DNA of 64,000 nucleotides from Luteibacter sp. dw_328 (lineage in GTDB: Bacteria; Pseudomonadota; Gammaproteobacteria; Xanthomonadales; Rhodanobacteraceae): assembly GCF_018449605.1 (NCBI RefSeq), contig NZ_JAAVUW010000007.1:248001-312000 (forward strand), written 5' to 3'. The notes below the pieces were generated by a model. That model was not told the origin of the DNA. It saw nothing but the letters and a program-made list of their open reading frames with translations, and ran no database searches. Positions 50,271-58,762 of this stretch are shown here, in pieces. The translations under genes were made by a program, and so were the position numbers. The stretch's first letter is position 1. Each line of letters opens with the position of its first letter.

Positions 50271-51380
50271 TCAAACGCCGATGCCGTACGGATCGCTCGA
50301 TGCAAACTCGTTGCTCGACGAACCCTCGGACAGGCGGATCTTCAGGGCCAGGCCATCGCGCGAGTCGGCCTTGTTCAGGGTCTCTTCGAGCGTGATGTGG
50401 CCGTCCTTGAACAGCCGGTAGAGCGACTGGTCGAAGGTCTGCATGCCTTCCTGCAGGCTGCGGTCCATGGCGTCCTTCACCTCGTGGATCTGGCCGCGGC
50501 GGATCATGTCGCGGATCAGCGGGGTGTTCAGCAGCACCTCGGTCGCCGGCATGCGGCGGCCGTCCTTGCCGATCACCAGACGCTGACTGATCACCGCACG
50601 CAGGTTCAGGGCGAGGTTCATCAGCACGTTCTTGTGCGAGGCCTCCTGGAAGAAGTTCAGGATGCGCTCAAGCGTCTGGTCCGCATTGTTCGAATGCAGG
50701 GTGGCCAGGCACAGGTGACCGGTTTCCGAGAAGGCGATGGCGGCCTCCATGGTCTCCGTGTCGCGGATCTCGCCGATCATGATCACGTCCGGCGCCTCAC
50801 GCATCGCGTTCTTCAACGCCTCGTGGTAGCTGTGCGTGTCCAGGCCCACTTCACGCTGGTTGATGATCGAGCGCTTGTGGCGGTGCAGGTACTCGATGGG
50901 ATCCTCGATGGTGAGGATATGGCCCGAGCTGTTGTTGTTGCGGTGGTCCAGCATGGCGGCCAGCGTGGTCGACTTGCCCGACCCCGTGGCACCGACGCAG
51001 AGGATCAGCCCGCGCGGCTCCATGATCAGGTCACGGAAGATCGTGGGCAGGCGCAGTTCTTCAAGCGACGGAATCTCGCTCTTGATGGCACGGATGACCA
51101 TGCCGATCTCGCCGCGCTGCTTGAAGACGTTGATGCGGAAGCGCCCCGCCTCTTTCACGGCCAGGGCCATGTTGAGCTCGAGATCGCGCTCGAACTGGGG
51201 CACCTGGCCCTCGTCCATGAGCGAATAGGCGATTTTCTTGACCATGCCGCTGGGCAGGCCTGTGTTTCCTAACGGGTAGAGCTTGCCTTCCACCTTGATG
51301 TTCACAGGGGCACCGGTCGTCAGGAACATGTCCGACGCGCCCTTGTCCACCATTAGCTTCAGGAAATAACCGATATCCAC
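50271..51380 (-). CDS. pilU: Type IV pilus twitching ATPase PilU
   Basis: PilU is a cytoplasmic retraction ATPase working with PilT. The 369-residue protein has the N-terminal PAS-like domain (YFLKLMVDKGASDMFLTTGAP), Walker A GATGSGKST, the Asp box and MIGEIRDTETMEAAI (Walker B), plus HLCLATLHSNNADQTLERI. The PilU rather than PilT assignment rests on the MDIGYFLKLMV start and the length. No pilT adjoins, at least in the downstream direction. Its upstream region also faces the DUF4398 genes, with an AGGTCT/AGACCT palindrome at 51416-51431. Confidence 0.92.
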   Translation of the reverse strand: MDIGYFLKLMVDKGASDMFLTTGAPVNIKVEGKLYPLGNTGLPSGMVKKIAYSLMDEGQVPQFERDLELNMALAVKEAGRFRINVFKQRGEIGMVIRAIKSEIPSLEELRLPTIFRDLIMEPRGLILCVGATGSGKSTTLAAMLDHRNNNSSGHILTIEDPIEYLHRHKRSIINQREVGLDTHSYHEALKNAMREAPDVIMIGEIRDTETMEAAIAFSETGHLCLATLHSNNADQTLERILNFFQEASHKNVLMNLALNLRAVISQRLVIGKDGRRMPATEVLLNTPLIRDMIRRGQIHEVKDAMDRSLQEGMQTFDQSLYRLFKDGHITLEETLNKADSRDGLALKIRLSEGSSSNEFASSDPYGIGV

Positions 51381-51477
51381 CTAAACCCCCGGGCGTTCGC
51401 ATTACAATCGAGACGAGGTCTCCCTAGACCTTCATATATCGACAATATCTCGCAAACCTGTAAGAGGATAACGAGTG

Positions 51478-52005
51478 ATGGTGCACATCTTGCCGTCGAA
51501 AGCCCTTTCCAAGGGCCGCCGGCTCCTCGCCCTGGCCTCCCTTGGCCTGGCGATTGCTACTCTCGCTGGCTGCGCCAGCGCTCCGCCGCCGGATGGTGCC
51601 ATGAATCAGGCACTAGCTCAGCTACAGGCGGCGCGTGACGCAGGTGCAGCCGATTATGCGCCGGTCGACCTCGACTATGCGCAGGGTAAGTTCCGCCAGG
51701 CGCAAACAGCCATGGCGAGCCGCAAATACGACGAGGCGGCCGTGCTGGCCGACGAGTCGCGCGCGGATAGTGAACTGGCCCGGGCCAAGGCCCGGCTGGG
51801 TGCCGCCCGTGCCCAGAACCAGACCAAGAGCCAGGAAAATTCGCGGATGCGCGTCGAAATGATCGACAACCACGCGAACGACACGGTGCCGATCCCGACC
51901 AACGTGCAGGAAACCGAAAGCGTCCTGCCTGAGCCGACCGACAACACTCCGCCGCCCGTGGGTGGCCAGACCCAGCCGCTGAACGACCATCAGGGAGGCC
52001 AGTGA
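51478..52005 (+). CDS. DUF4398-type lipoprotein
   Basis: This 175-residue protein has a lipoprotein signal peptide with lipobox LAGC. The mature part has a helical repeat (LAQLQAARDAGAADYAPVDLDYAQGKFRQAQTAMASRKYDEAAVLADESRADSELARAKARLGAARAQ) typical of DUF4398, followed by a disordered Pro/Thr tail. ATG 51478 has AGAGGA upstream; a GTG just before is part of the same site. It overlaps the next gene (TGATG). Family members often precede OmpA-like proteins, but no OmpA gene follows here. Confidence 0.82.
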   Translation: MVHILPSKALSKGRRLLALASLGLAIATLAGCASAPPPDGAMNQALAQLQAARDAGAADYAPVDLDYAQGKFRQAQTAMASRKYDEAAVLADESRADSELARAKARLGAARAQNQTKSQENSRMRVEMIDNHANDTVPIPTNVQETESVLPEPTDNTPPPVGGQTQPLNDHQGGQ

Positions 52006-52661
52006 TGAAGCGCTCGACTATCCTCCTCTCCGCCCTGGTCCTTGCCGTTTTCTCGGCAGGGTCGGCCATGGCCGCCACGGACGACCTGGACATCCGCCGG
52101 CTGAACTCCAGCCTGGACCAGCTCTCGGCCGACCCCGTTCTCGGCGGCTACGCCCAGGCGGAGCAGGCCCGGGCCCGCGAGGCGATCAACCAGATGGCGC
52201 AGTTCAAGCCCAAGGAAAAGGAGCACGCGCACTACCTGTACATCGCCGAGCGCCGCGTGGACATCGCCAAGGCGATGGCCCAGTTCCAGGATGCGCAGAG
52301 CAAGTCGGCCCAGCTGGATCGCGAGCACGATTCCATCCTGCTCGAGGCCAGCCGCCTCGACGCCGAGATGGCCCGCCGCCAGCTCGAGCAGCAGCGCGCC
52401 CAGAACCAGATGATCCAGGAAGAGGCCGCCCGCCTGCAGCAGCAGGGTGTGGAGTACTCCCAGGCCCTGGATCAGGCCAAGGCCGAGGGCGACAAGGCCC
52501 GCCAGGTCGCCGCTGCCCAGGCCAAGGTCGCCAACGCCGCCAAGAAGCAGGCGGCCCTGGCCGAGGCCGCGGCACGCGCCATGCGTGATGCGAGCTCGTC
52601 CGACGGTGCGGCCGACCCCGCGCCAAGCCCGAAAAAGAAGAAAAGCAGCAACGGCAACTAA
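52005..52661 (+). CDS. Exported coiled-coil DUF4398-like protein
   Basis: This 218-residue protein has a signal peptide (MKRSTILLSALVLAVFSAGSAMA) and a long coiled coil of about 130 residues (AQSKSAQLDREHDSILLEASRLDAEMARRQ onward), ending in a Lys/Ser tail KKKKSSNGN. The N-terminal half (HYLYIAERRVDIAKAMAQ) is DUF4398-like. ATG 52005 overlaps the upstream stop. It is periplasmic, possibly acting with the lipoprotein as an envelope spacer. No functional assignment can be made. Confidence 0.8.
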   Translation: MKRSTILLSALVLAVFSAGSAMAATDDLDIRRLNSSLDQLSADPVLGGYAQAEQARAREAINQMAQFKPKEKEHAHYLYIAERRVDIAKAMAQFQDAQSKSAQLDREHDSILLEASRLDAEMARRQLEQQRAQNQMIQEEAARLQQQGVEYSQALDQAKAEGDKARQVAAAQAKVANAAKKQAALAEAAARAMRDASSSDGAADPAPSPKKKKSSNGN

Positions 52662-52674
52662 GGCCACAGCGCCC

Positions 52675-52760
52675 TGTAGGAGCCGATTCATCGGCGAAAG
52701 GGTGCTCGCGGAGAACTTCAACGCTCCGCCGCACCCATCGCGGATGAATCGGCTCCTACA
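52675..52760. repeat. BIME-like pair of REP units after the DUF4398 genes
   Basis: Inverted ATTCAT-subtype units occupy 52675-52697 and 52738-52760. The right one has CGGATGAATCGG, a one-base variant that weakens its own hairpin. Both contain GGGTGC/GCACCC extensions, so the pair has a longer inverted match. Confidence 0.78.
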
Positions 52761-52815
52761 CAAGCCGCTCCGGCCCCGCCAGATGGCGGGGTCGGGGTTG
52801 CCTGACGCGTAAACC

Positions 52816-52837
52816 GTTGCTCTCGCAACCATTTTTT
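52816..52837 (+). terminator. Short terminator-like hairpin
   Basis: GTTGC (52816-52820) and GCAAC (52825-52829) pair over TCTC and are followed by CATTTTTT. The short stem makes it weak. The rest of 52838-52949 shows no feature other than the DUF465 Shine-Dalgarno AGGAG. Confidence 0.4.
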
Positions 52838-52949
52838 CCTGCGTGAATTGAGAAAGATCGGTCTTGCAGCACCTCCTCGAGCGGAGTAGCTTCGAACTCC
52901 CGTCACGCGAAAAACACGTGATGGCCCTCCCCAACGCGAGGAGTTCGCT

Positions 52950-53177
52950 ATGTTCGAAAACCAGCAGCCCGACGACGTCGAAAAGTTCGTCCACGCCGAT
53001 GCCGACACCCGTCGTCTCTTCTACCGTCACCAGGAACTCGACACCAAGCTGCATGACGCCAACACCGGCTGTCTGCCCATGGACGATCAAAGCCTGGCGG
53101 GACTCAAGAAAGAAAAGCTGCAGGCAAAGGAGAAGCTCCAGCGAATGTGGGACAGCTGGCAGCAATCACGACACTGA
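52950..53177 (+). CDS. DUF465 (YdcH-like) small protein
   Basis: This 75-residue acidic-basic coiled protein shows FVHADADTRRLFYRHQELDTKLHDANTG and DDQSLAGLKKEKLQAKEKLQRMW, the two helices typical of DUF465/YdcH. Its function is unknown. CGAGGAGTTCGCT supplies a good Shine-Dalgarno. It is monocistronic, with a strong terminator 29 bp behind. Confidence 0.85.
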   Translation: MFENQQPDDVEKFVHADADTRRLFYRHQELDTKLHDANTGCLPMDDQSLAGLKKEKLQAKEKLQRMWDSWQQSRH

Positions 53178-53206
53178 CCCCTTCATCGGGTTCACAAATT
53201 CCAGAG

Positions 53207-53236
53207 AACGGGCACGGGAACGTGCCCGTTTTTTTT
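53207..53236 (+). terminator. Rho-independent terminator of the DUF465 gene
   Basis: AACGGGCACG (53207-53216) and CGTGCCCGTT (53221-53230) pair over GGAA, followed by T8. Confidence 0.93.
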
Positions 53237-53363
53237 ATGGTCGTTCCCTACACCGTTTTGGATCGGCCGAGAAGCCGGGCATCGGTTCAGGGCGCCACGC
53301 TTTATCATGTGCGCCCAGAGGGTGGGGTCGCAGGGACCGTGCCCGGAAAAAGACGGAGTTCCA

Positions 53364-54734
53364 ATGAGTGTTCATGACAGCGTCCTCGATCTGATCGGCC
53401 ACACCCCCATGGTGCGCGCCCAGCGTCTGGATACTGGCCGTTGCGAGCTCTTCCTGAAGCTGGAAAGCGCCAACCCGGGCGGCTCGGTGAAGGACCGCAT
53501 CGGTATGTCGATGATCGAAGGCGCCGAGCGCGCCGGAAAGATCAAGCCGGGCGACACCCTCGTGGAAGGCACCGCGGGCAATACCGGCCTGGGCCTCGCG
53601 CTGGTCGCGCAGCAGAAGGGCTATCGCCTGGTCCTCGTCGTGCCCGACAAGATGAGCCGCGAGAAGATCTTCAACCTCAAGGCCATGGGTGCCGAGGTCG
53701 TGCTTACCCGTTCGGACGTGGCCAAGGGCCACCCCGAGTACTACCAGGATATGGCCGAGCGCATCGCTCGCGAGACCCCGGGGGCGTACTTCATCAACCA
53801 GTTCGGCAACCCGGACAACCCGCTGGCGCATGAGCAGACCACCGGCCCGGAAATCCTCGAGCAGATGGACGGCAAGGTCGACGCGATCGTCGTCGGCTGC
53901 GGCTCCTCAGGCACGATGAGCGGCCTCACCGCCTACCTGCGCAAGCATTCGCCGCATACGCGTATCGTGCTGGCCGACCCCGTTGGATCGATCCTCGCCG
54001 AGTACATCAATGACGGCGTGTTGTCGGAGAAGTCCGGCAGCTGGATGGTCGAAGGCATCGGCGAGGATTTCCTACCCTCCATCAGCGACTTCTCCATGGT
54101 CGAGAAGGCTTTCGCCATCAGTGACAAGGAAAGCTTCCTCGCCGCTCGCGAACTGCTGGCGAAGGAGGGCGTTCTCGGTGGTTCGTCCACGGGCACCCTG
54201 CTGGCCGCCGCGTTGAAGTACTGCCGCGAGCAGACCGAACCCAAGCGTGTCGTCACCCTGGTCTGCGACACCGGCAACAAGTACCTGTCGAAGATGTACA
54301 ACGACTACTGGATGCTCGACAACGGCTTTCTCGAGCGCGAACGCTACGGCGACCTGCGCGACCTCATCCTGCGGCCCTATGCGCAACGCGACACGGTGGT
54401 GATCAAGCCGGACGACATGCTGGTCACCGCCTATAACCGCATGAAGCTGTACGACGTCTCGCAGCTGCCGGTGATGGAGAGTGAGCGCATCGTCGGCATC
54501 CTCGACGAGTCCGACGTGCTGATGCACGTGCATTCGGACGAAACCCGGTTCCGAGACCCCGTCTCCACGGCCATGATGGCTTCGCCGGAAATGCTCCAGG
54601 TCCGCGAACCGATCGATGCACTATTGCCCGTGTTCGAGAAGGGCCACGTCGCCATCGTGGTCGACGGCGAACAGTTCCTCGGACTGATCACCCGGATCGA
54701 CCTGCTCAATTACCTGCGCCGCAAAGTCAATTAA
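53364..54734 (+). CDS. cbs: Cystathionine beta-synthase
   Basis: Cbs condenses homocysteine with serine to cystathionine with PLP. The 456-residue protein has the PLP lysine at residue 43 in NPGGSVKDRIG, EGTAGNTGLGLALVAQQKGY, and the phosphate loop GCGSSGTMSGL. Two C-terminal CBS motifs (from PDDMLVTAYNRMKLYDVSQLPVM to the end) distinguish it from cysteine synthase. No haem-binding N-terminal part is present. GGAG precedes ATG 53364. glmS follows after 15 bp. Confidence 0.92.
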   Translation: MSVHDSVLDLIGHTPMVRAQRLDTGRCELFLKLESANPGGSVKDRIGMSMIEGAERAGKIKPGDTLVEGTAGNTGLGLALVAQQKGYRLVLVVPDKMSREKIFNLKAMGAEVVLTRSDVAKGHPEYYQDMAERIARETPGAYFINQFGNPDNPLAHEQTTGPEILEQMDGKVDAIVVGCGSSGTMSGLTAYLRKHSPHTRIVLADPVGSILAEYINDGVLSEKSGSWMVEGIGEDFLPSISDFSMVEKAFAISDKESFLAARELLAKEGVLGGSSTGTLLAAALKYCREQTEPKRVVTLVCDTGNKYLSKMYNDYWMLDNGFLERERYGDLRDLILRPYAQRDTVVIKPDDMLVTAYNRMKLYDVSQLPVMESERIVGILDESDVLMHVHSDETRFRDPVSTAMMASPEMLQVREPIDALLPVFEKGHVAIVVDGEQFLGLITRIDLLNYLRRKVN

Positions 54735-54749
54735 GAAGGATCACGACTC

Positions 54750-56579
54750 ATGTGTGGAATTGTTGCCGCTGTCGCGCAGCGTGATATCGCGCCGATCCTC
54801 ATTGCCGGTTTGAAGGCCCTGGAATACCGCGGCTACGACTCGGCTGGCATGGCCATCGCCGATGGCGGTGAGATCCGCCGGGTCCGTGCGAAGGGCAAGG
54901 TTCGCGAGATGGAAGCCCTCTACGACGCCGATCCGGTGCCGGGCGGCACGGGTATCGCGCATACGCGATGGGCGACGCACGGCGTTCCCAGCGAGGCGAA
55001 TGCGCACCCGCACGTGCAGGGTCGTATCGCCATCGTGCATAACGGCATCATTGAAAACTACGCATCCCTGCGCGACGGGCTCAGGGCCAAAGGCCGCACC
55101 TTCCACTCGGAGACGGATACCGAGGTGATGGGCGCGGTGATCGACGAGCACGTACAGGCCGGCAAGTCGTTGCGCGAAGCCGTCACCGCCGCCGTGCGCG
55201 AACTCGAAGGCGCGTATGCCATCGCCGTGATGAGCCTGGACGAGCCCGAGCGCATCGTCGGCGCTCGCCGTGGCTGCCCGCTGCTGGTCGGTATCGGCAT
55301 TGGTGAGCACTTCCTCGGTTCGGACGCGCAGGCGCTGATCAAGGTCACCAACCGGATGATGTACCTCGAGGAAGACGACGTCGTCGAAATCACGCGCGAC
55401 ACCGTCGAAGTCTTCGGCCTGGACGGCCAGCGTGTCGACCGCACGGCGCACGAGAGCGAAATCAGCGCCGACTCCGTGGAGCGTGGCGAGTACCGTCACT
55501 ACATGCAGAAGGAAATCTTCGAGCAGCCGCGCGCGGTCGCCGACACGCTCGAGGGTCGCATCGGTCCGCACGGCATCCTGCCGAACATCTTCGGTATCGA
55601 CGCCGACCCGATCCTCGAGAAAACGCGCGCCATCCACATCGTGGCCTGCGGCACCAGCTATCACGCCGGCATGGTCGCGAAGTACTGGATCGAGCAGTTT
55701 GCACGCATCCCTGTCGTTGTCGAAGTAGCCAGCGAGTACCGCTACCGCGACGTCGTCGTGCCGGAAAACACACTCTTCGTCGCGGTATCGCAATCGGGTG
55801 AAACCGCCGACACGCTGGCCGCCATGCGTGAGTCGCGCCGCCGCGGTTACCTGGCCACGTTTGCTATTTGCAACGTGCCGGAGTCGTCTGTCGTCCGTGA
55901 ATCCGACCTGCGCCTGATGACGCGCGCGGGTCCGGAAATCGGCGTCGCCTCGACCAAGGCCTTCACCACCCAGCTCACCGCGTTCGCGTTGCTGGCGCTG
56001 GACCTCGGCCGCCGTCGCGGCCTGGATAACGCGAAGTACCTCGAGCACTGCAAGGAGCTCCAGTCGCTGCCGCGCTATATCGAGAACGCGCTGAAGATCG
56101 AGCCGGAGATCCTCAAGATCGCCGACCACTTCATCAACAAGCAGCACGCCCTGTTCCTCGGGCGCGGCGCGCAGTTCCCCGTGGCGCTGGAAGGCTCGCT
56201 CAAGCTCAAGGAAATCTCGTACATCCACGCCGAGGCTTATCCCGCCGGTGAGCTGAAGCACGGTCCGCTGGCCCTGGTCGACGAGAACATGCCCATCGTG
56301 GCGGTGGCGCCGAATGGCCCGTTGCTCGACAAGCTGAAGTCGAACCTGCAGGAAGTGCGTGCCCGCGGCGGCGAGTTGATTGTCTTTGCGGATGAGCGCG
56401 CCGAGATGGACGACGGCACCGAGCACGTGGCCATGGTGCGTGTGGATGGCGGTGGCGATCTGATTGCGCCTGCCGTATTTACGATTCCGCTGCAGCTGTT
56501 GGCGTATCACGTTGCGGTGCAGCGTGGCACCGACGTCGATCAGCCCCGAAATCTGGCCAAGTCAGTTACCGTCGAGTGA
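54750..56579 (+). CDS. glmS: Glucosamine-6-phosphate synthase GlmS
   Basis: GlmS makes glucosamine 6-phosphate from fructose 6-phosphate and glutamine, the entry to amino-sugar and peptidoglycan synthesis. The 609-residue protein has nucleophile Cys2 ([15 protein letters not shown]), glutaminase motif [13 protein letters not shown], and two SIS domains (from [12 protein letters not shown] and [43 protein letters not shown]). It is complete. AGAAGGAT precedes the ATG. No glmS ribozyme is visible in the 15-bp gap, as expected outside Gram-positives. Confidence 0.97.
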   Translation: MCGIVAAVAQRDIAPILIAGLKALEYRGYDSAGMAIADGGEIRRVRAKGKVREMEALYDADPVPGGTGIAHTRWATHGVPSEANAHPHVQGRIAIVHNGIIENYASLRDGLRAKGRTFHSETDTEVMGAVIDEHVQAGKSLREAVTAAVRELEGAYAIAVMSLDEPERIVGARRGCPLLVGIGIGEHFLGSDAQALIKVTNRMMYLEEDDVVEITRDTVEVFGLDGQRVDRTAHESEISADSVERGEYRHYMQKEIFEQPRAVADTLEGRIGPHGILPNIFGIDADPILEKTRAIHIVACGTSYHAGMVAKYWIEQFARIPVVVEVASEYRYRDVVVPENTLFVAVSQSGETADTLAAMRESRRRGYLATFAICNVPESSVVRESDLRLMTRAGPEIGVASTKAFTTQLTAFALLALDLGRRRGLDNAKYLEHCKELQSLPRYIENALKIEPEILKIADHFINKQHALFLGRGAQFPVALEGSLKLKEISYIHAEAYPAGELKHGPLALVDENMPIVAVAPNGPLLDKLKSNLQEVRARGGELIVFADERAEMDDGTEHVAMVRVDGGGDLIAPAVFTIPLQLLAYHVAVQRGTDVDQPRNLAKSVTVE

Positions 56580-56584
56580 GCAGC

Positions 56585-57085
56585 ATGCCGTTCGTGCATG
56601 CCACGGCCGATGTCCAGGCGCTGAGGATCGGCGCCGGGACGCGGATCTGGCAGTTCGTGGTTGTCCTGCCGCAGGCGGTAATCGGCGCGGATTGCAATAT
56701 CTGCTCGCACTGCTTCATCGAGAACGACGTGGTCGTCGGTGACCGTGTCACGGTGAAGAGCGGCGTGCAGCTCTGGGATGGCCTCCGGCTGGAAGACGAT
56801 GTTTTCGTCGGTCCCAACGTGACCTTCACCAACGACCGCATGCCGCGTTCGCGGATCTATCCCGAAAACTTTCCGCAAACCGTTGTGCGCCGGGGTGCTT
56901 CGATCGGGGGCGGCGCGACGATCCTGCCGGGCGTGGAGATTGGCGAGCGAGCGATGGTGGGAGCGGGTGCGGTCGTCACGCGTGATGTGCCCGCCCGTGC
57001 CATCGTCGTCGGGAATCCCGCACGGGTCATCGGTCAGGTCGACGACGCGATCGGTGACGATGCCTTGAGCCGCAGCCCCGGGTGA
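56585..57085 (+). CDS. Left-handed beta-helix acyltransferase (WbpD/WlbB type)
   Basis: This 166-residue protein is made of hexapeptide repeats ([39 protein letters not shown] ...), with the catalytic-His-type segment [21 protein letters not shown]. That matches WbpD/WlbB/FdtC-like sugar N-acetyltransferases that act on UDP- or dTDP-amino sugars for O-antigen. ATG at 56585 fits the family start; a GTG at 56576 overlapping the glmS stop (GTGA) would add three residues. Its position between glmS and cpsG suggests a role in surface-sugar synthesis. Confidence 0.85.
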   Translation: MPFVHATADVQALRIGAGTRIWQFVVVLPQAVIGADCNICSHCFIENDVVVGDRVTVKSGVQLWDGLRLEDDVFVGPNVTFTNDRMPRSRIYPENFPQTVVRRGASIGGGATILPGVEIGERAMVGAGAVVTRDVPARAIVVGNPARVIGQVDDAIGDDALSRSPG

Positions 57086-57117
57086 TCGAAAATGGTGGTT
57101 TCCAAGGGAACGCCGCC

Positions 57118-58461
57118 ATGAAGTGTTTCAAAGCCTACGACATCCGGGGTCGCGTTCCCGACGAGCTCAATGAAGACATCGCTTATCGGCTCGGTCGCGC
57201 TTTTGCGCGCACGGTGGGCGAGGGTGCCGTGGTGGTGGGCTACGACATCCGCCGCGACAGTCCTGCTTTCGCGGGGGCGATCGTTCGCGGACTGAATGAC
57301 GAGGGCCGCGACGCCATCGACATCGGCCTGTGCGGAACGGAGGAGGTCTACTTCCAGACATTCCATCGACAGGTCGCCGGCGGCATCATGGTGACCGCCA
57401 GCCACAACCCTATCGATTACAACGGCATGAAGCTCGTTCGTGAGGGCTCACGCCCGATCAGTGGCGACACGGGGCTGCGTGACATCGAGCGCCTGGTCGA
57501 AGACAACACCTTCGGCGACACGGCCGCCGTGCGAGGGAACGTCGTTCACGATCACGACAAGTCGGCGTACGTCAGCCACCTGCTCGGCTACATCGACGCC
57601 AGCGCGCTGCGTCCGCTCAAGATCGTGGTGAATGCCGGCAACGGGGGCGCCGGTGGTGTCATCGACCTGCTCGACGCCCACCTGCCGTTCGAATTCATCC
57701 GCGTGAACCACGAGCCGGATGGTAGCTTCCCGAACGGCATCCCCAACCCCCTGCTGCCGGAAAACCGCGACGCGACATCCCACGCCGTCATCGCCCATGG
57801 CGCCGACTTCGGTATCGCCTGGGACGGCGATTTCGATCGCTGCTTCCTTTTCGATGCGCGGGGCCAGTTCATCGAGGGGTACTACATTGTCGGTTTGCTC
57901 GCGGCCCAGCTGCTCGAGAAGCGCCCCGGTGCGAAGATCATCCACGACCCGCGCCTGACCTGGAACACCATCGACATGGTCAAGGGTGCCGGTGGGATTC
58001 CCATCGAGAGCAAGACCGGTCACGCGTTCATCAAGGAGCGCATGCGGTCGGAAGACGCGATCTACGGCGGTGAGATGAGTGCGCACCACTACTTCCGTGA
58101 GTTCGCGTATTGCGACTCGGGCATGATTCCCTGGCTGCTCGTCGCCGAACGGCTGTCGAAGACAGGCAGCAGCCTCGCCGCGATGCTCGCCGAACGGATG
58201 GCAGCCTACCCGTGCAGCGGTGAGATCAACTTCGTGGTGGACGACGCGAAGGCCGCCGTCGACCGGGTCATGGCCTTCTATAAGGCGGAAGCGCCGCGCA
58301 TCGATCACGTGGACGGCGTCAGCGCGGAGTTTACCCACTGGCGCTTCAATCTCCGGTCATCCAATACCGAGCCCTTGCTTCGGCTCAACGTTGAGGCGCG
58401 AGCCGACGAGGCGCTGATGAAGGCGAAGACCGCCGAACTGTCCGCCCTGATTGCGGGTTAA
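57118..58461 (+). CDS. cpsG: Phosphomannomutase (CpsG/ManB family)
   Basis: CpsG interconverts mannose 6-phosphate and mannose 1-phosphate. The 447-residue protein has [27 protein letters not shown], the phosphoserine loop [17 protein letters not shown], the Mg site [11 protein letters not shown] and the sugar loop [13 protein letters not shown]. It resembles E. coli CpsG more than XanA-type enzymes, so mannose is the likely substrate. It works with XanB, 2.5 kb away. AAGGGAA precedes ATG 57118. A hairpin terminator follows. Confidence 0.93.
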   Translation: MKCFKAYDIRGRVPDELNEDIAYRLGRAFARTVGEGAVVVGYDIRRDSPAFAGAIVRGLNDEGRDAIDIGLCGTEEVYFQTFHRQVAGGIMVTASHNPIDYNGMKLVREGSRPISGDTGLRDIERLVEDNTFGDTAAVRGNVVHDHDKSAYVSHLLGYIDASALRPLKIVVNAGNGGAGGVIDLLDAHLPFEFIRVNHEPDGSFPNGIPNPLLPENRDATSHAVIAHGADFGIAWDGDFDRCFLFDARGQFIEGYYIVGLLAAQLLEKRPGAKIIHDPRLTWNTIDMVKGAGGIPIESKTGHAFIKERMRSEDAIYGGEMSAHHYFREFAYCDSGMIPWLLVAERLSKTGSSLAAMLAERMAAYPCSGEINFVVDDAKAAVDRVMAFYKAEAPRIDHVDGVSAEFTHWRFNLRSSNTEPLLRLNVEARADEALMKAKTAELSALIAG

Positions 58462-58512
58462 TATGTAAGTTCCTGCGTTTTTTCGCAAAAACGTTCGCGG
58501 CAATAAAACCAG

Positions 58513-58543
58513 GGCCTGGCGATAGTCATATCGCCAGGCCTTT
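58513..58543 (+). terminator. Terminator after cpsG
   Basis: GGCCTGGCGAT (58513-58523) and ATCGCCAGGCC (58530-58540) form an 11-bp stem over a 6-nt loop, followed by TTTG. A second, weaker CGTTTTT/AAAAACG hairpin stands at 58476-58493. From 58544 to 58638 I see no gene. Confidence 0.7.
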
Positions 58544-58638
58544 GTTATGGCTGCCAATTTATTGACGCACACCCTCGGGTGTCGTCAGGACGGCAACATC
58601 CTGCCGCCGCCGTTTTGCGAATTCGTAAGGAAACAGAA

Positions 58639-58686
58639 ATGAAACTTACGCATCCTGTCGGGCCGCCCCTTGGCGGTCCGCCGTGA
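58639..58686 (+). CDS. Possible 15-residue leader peptide before phospholipase C
   Basis: The mini-ORF encodes MKLTHPVGPPLGGPP. AAGGA lies seven bases before its ATG, a better Shine-Dalgarno than that of the phospholipase gene. It has two Pro-Pro pairs, one right before the stop, which are classic ribosome-stalling contexts. A stem GGGCCGCC/GGCGGTCC (58660-58667, 58672-58679) lies in its second half. The end is 76 bp upstream of the phospholipase start. It could be a regulatory leader, or a chance ORF. Confidence 0.35.
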   Translation: MKLTHPVGPPLGGPP

Positions 58687-58762
58687 TCGTGTCCGAATCC
58701 CGTCGATATGTTGCTCCCACACGATGCTACGGACCCCCAGAAGGGTCGGATGCCAGCTCACA

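Noticed and set aside
54735-54749. glmS ribozyme
   Set aside because: Only 15 bp separate cbs and glmS, too short for the ribozyme, which is known from Gram-positive bacteria.
58476-58493. CGTTTTT/AAAAACG hairpin as the main cpsG terminator
   Set aside because: The stem is A-T rich and no T-run follows; the hairpin at 58513 is stronger.
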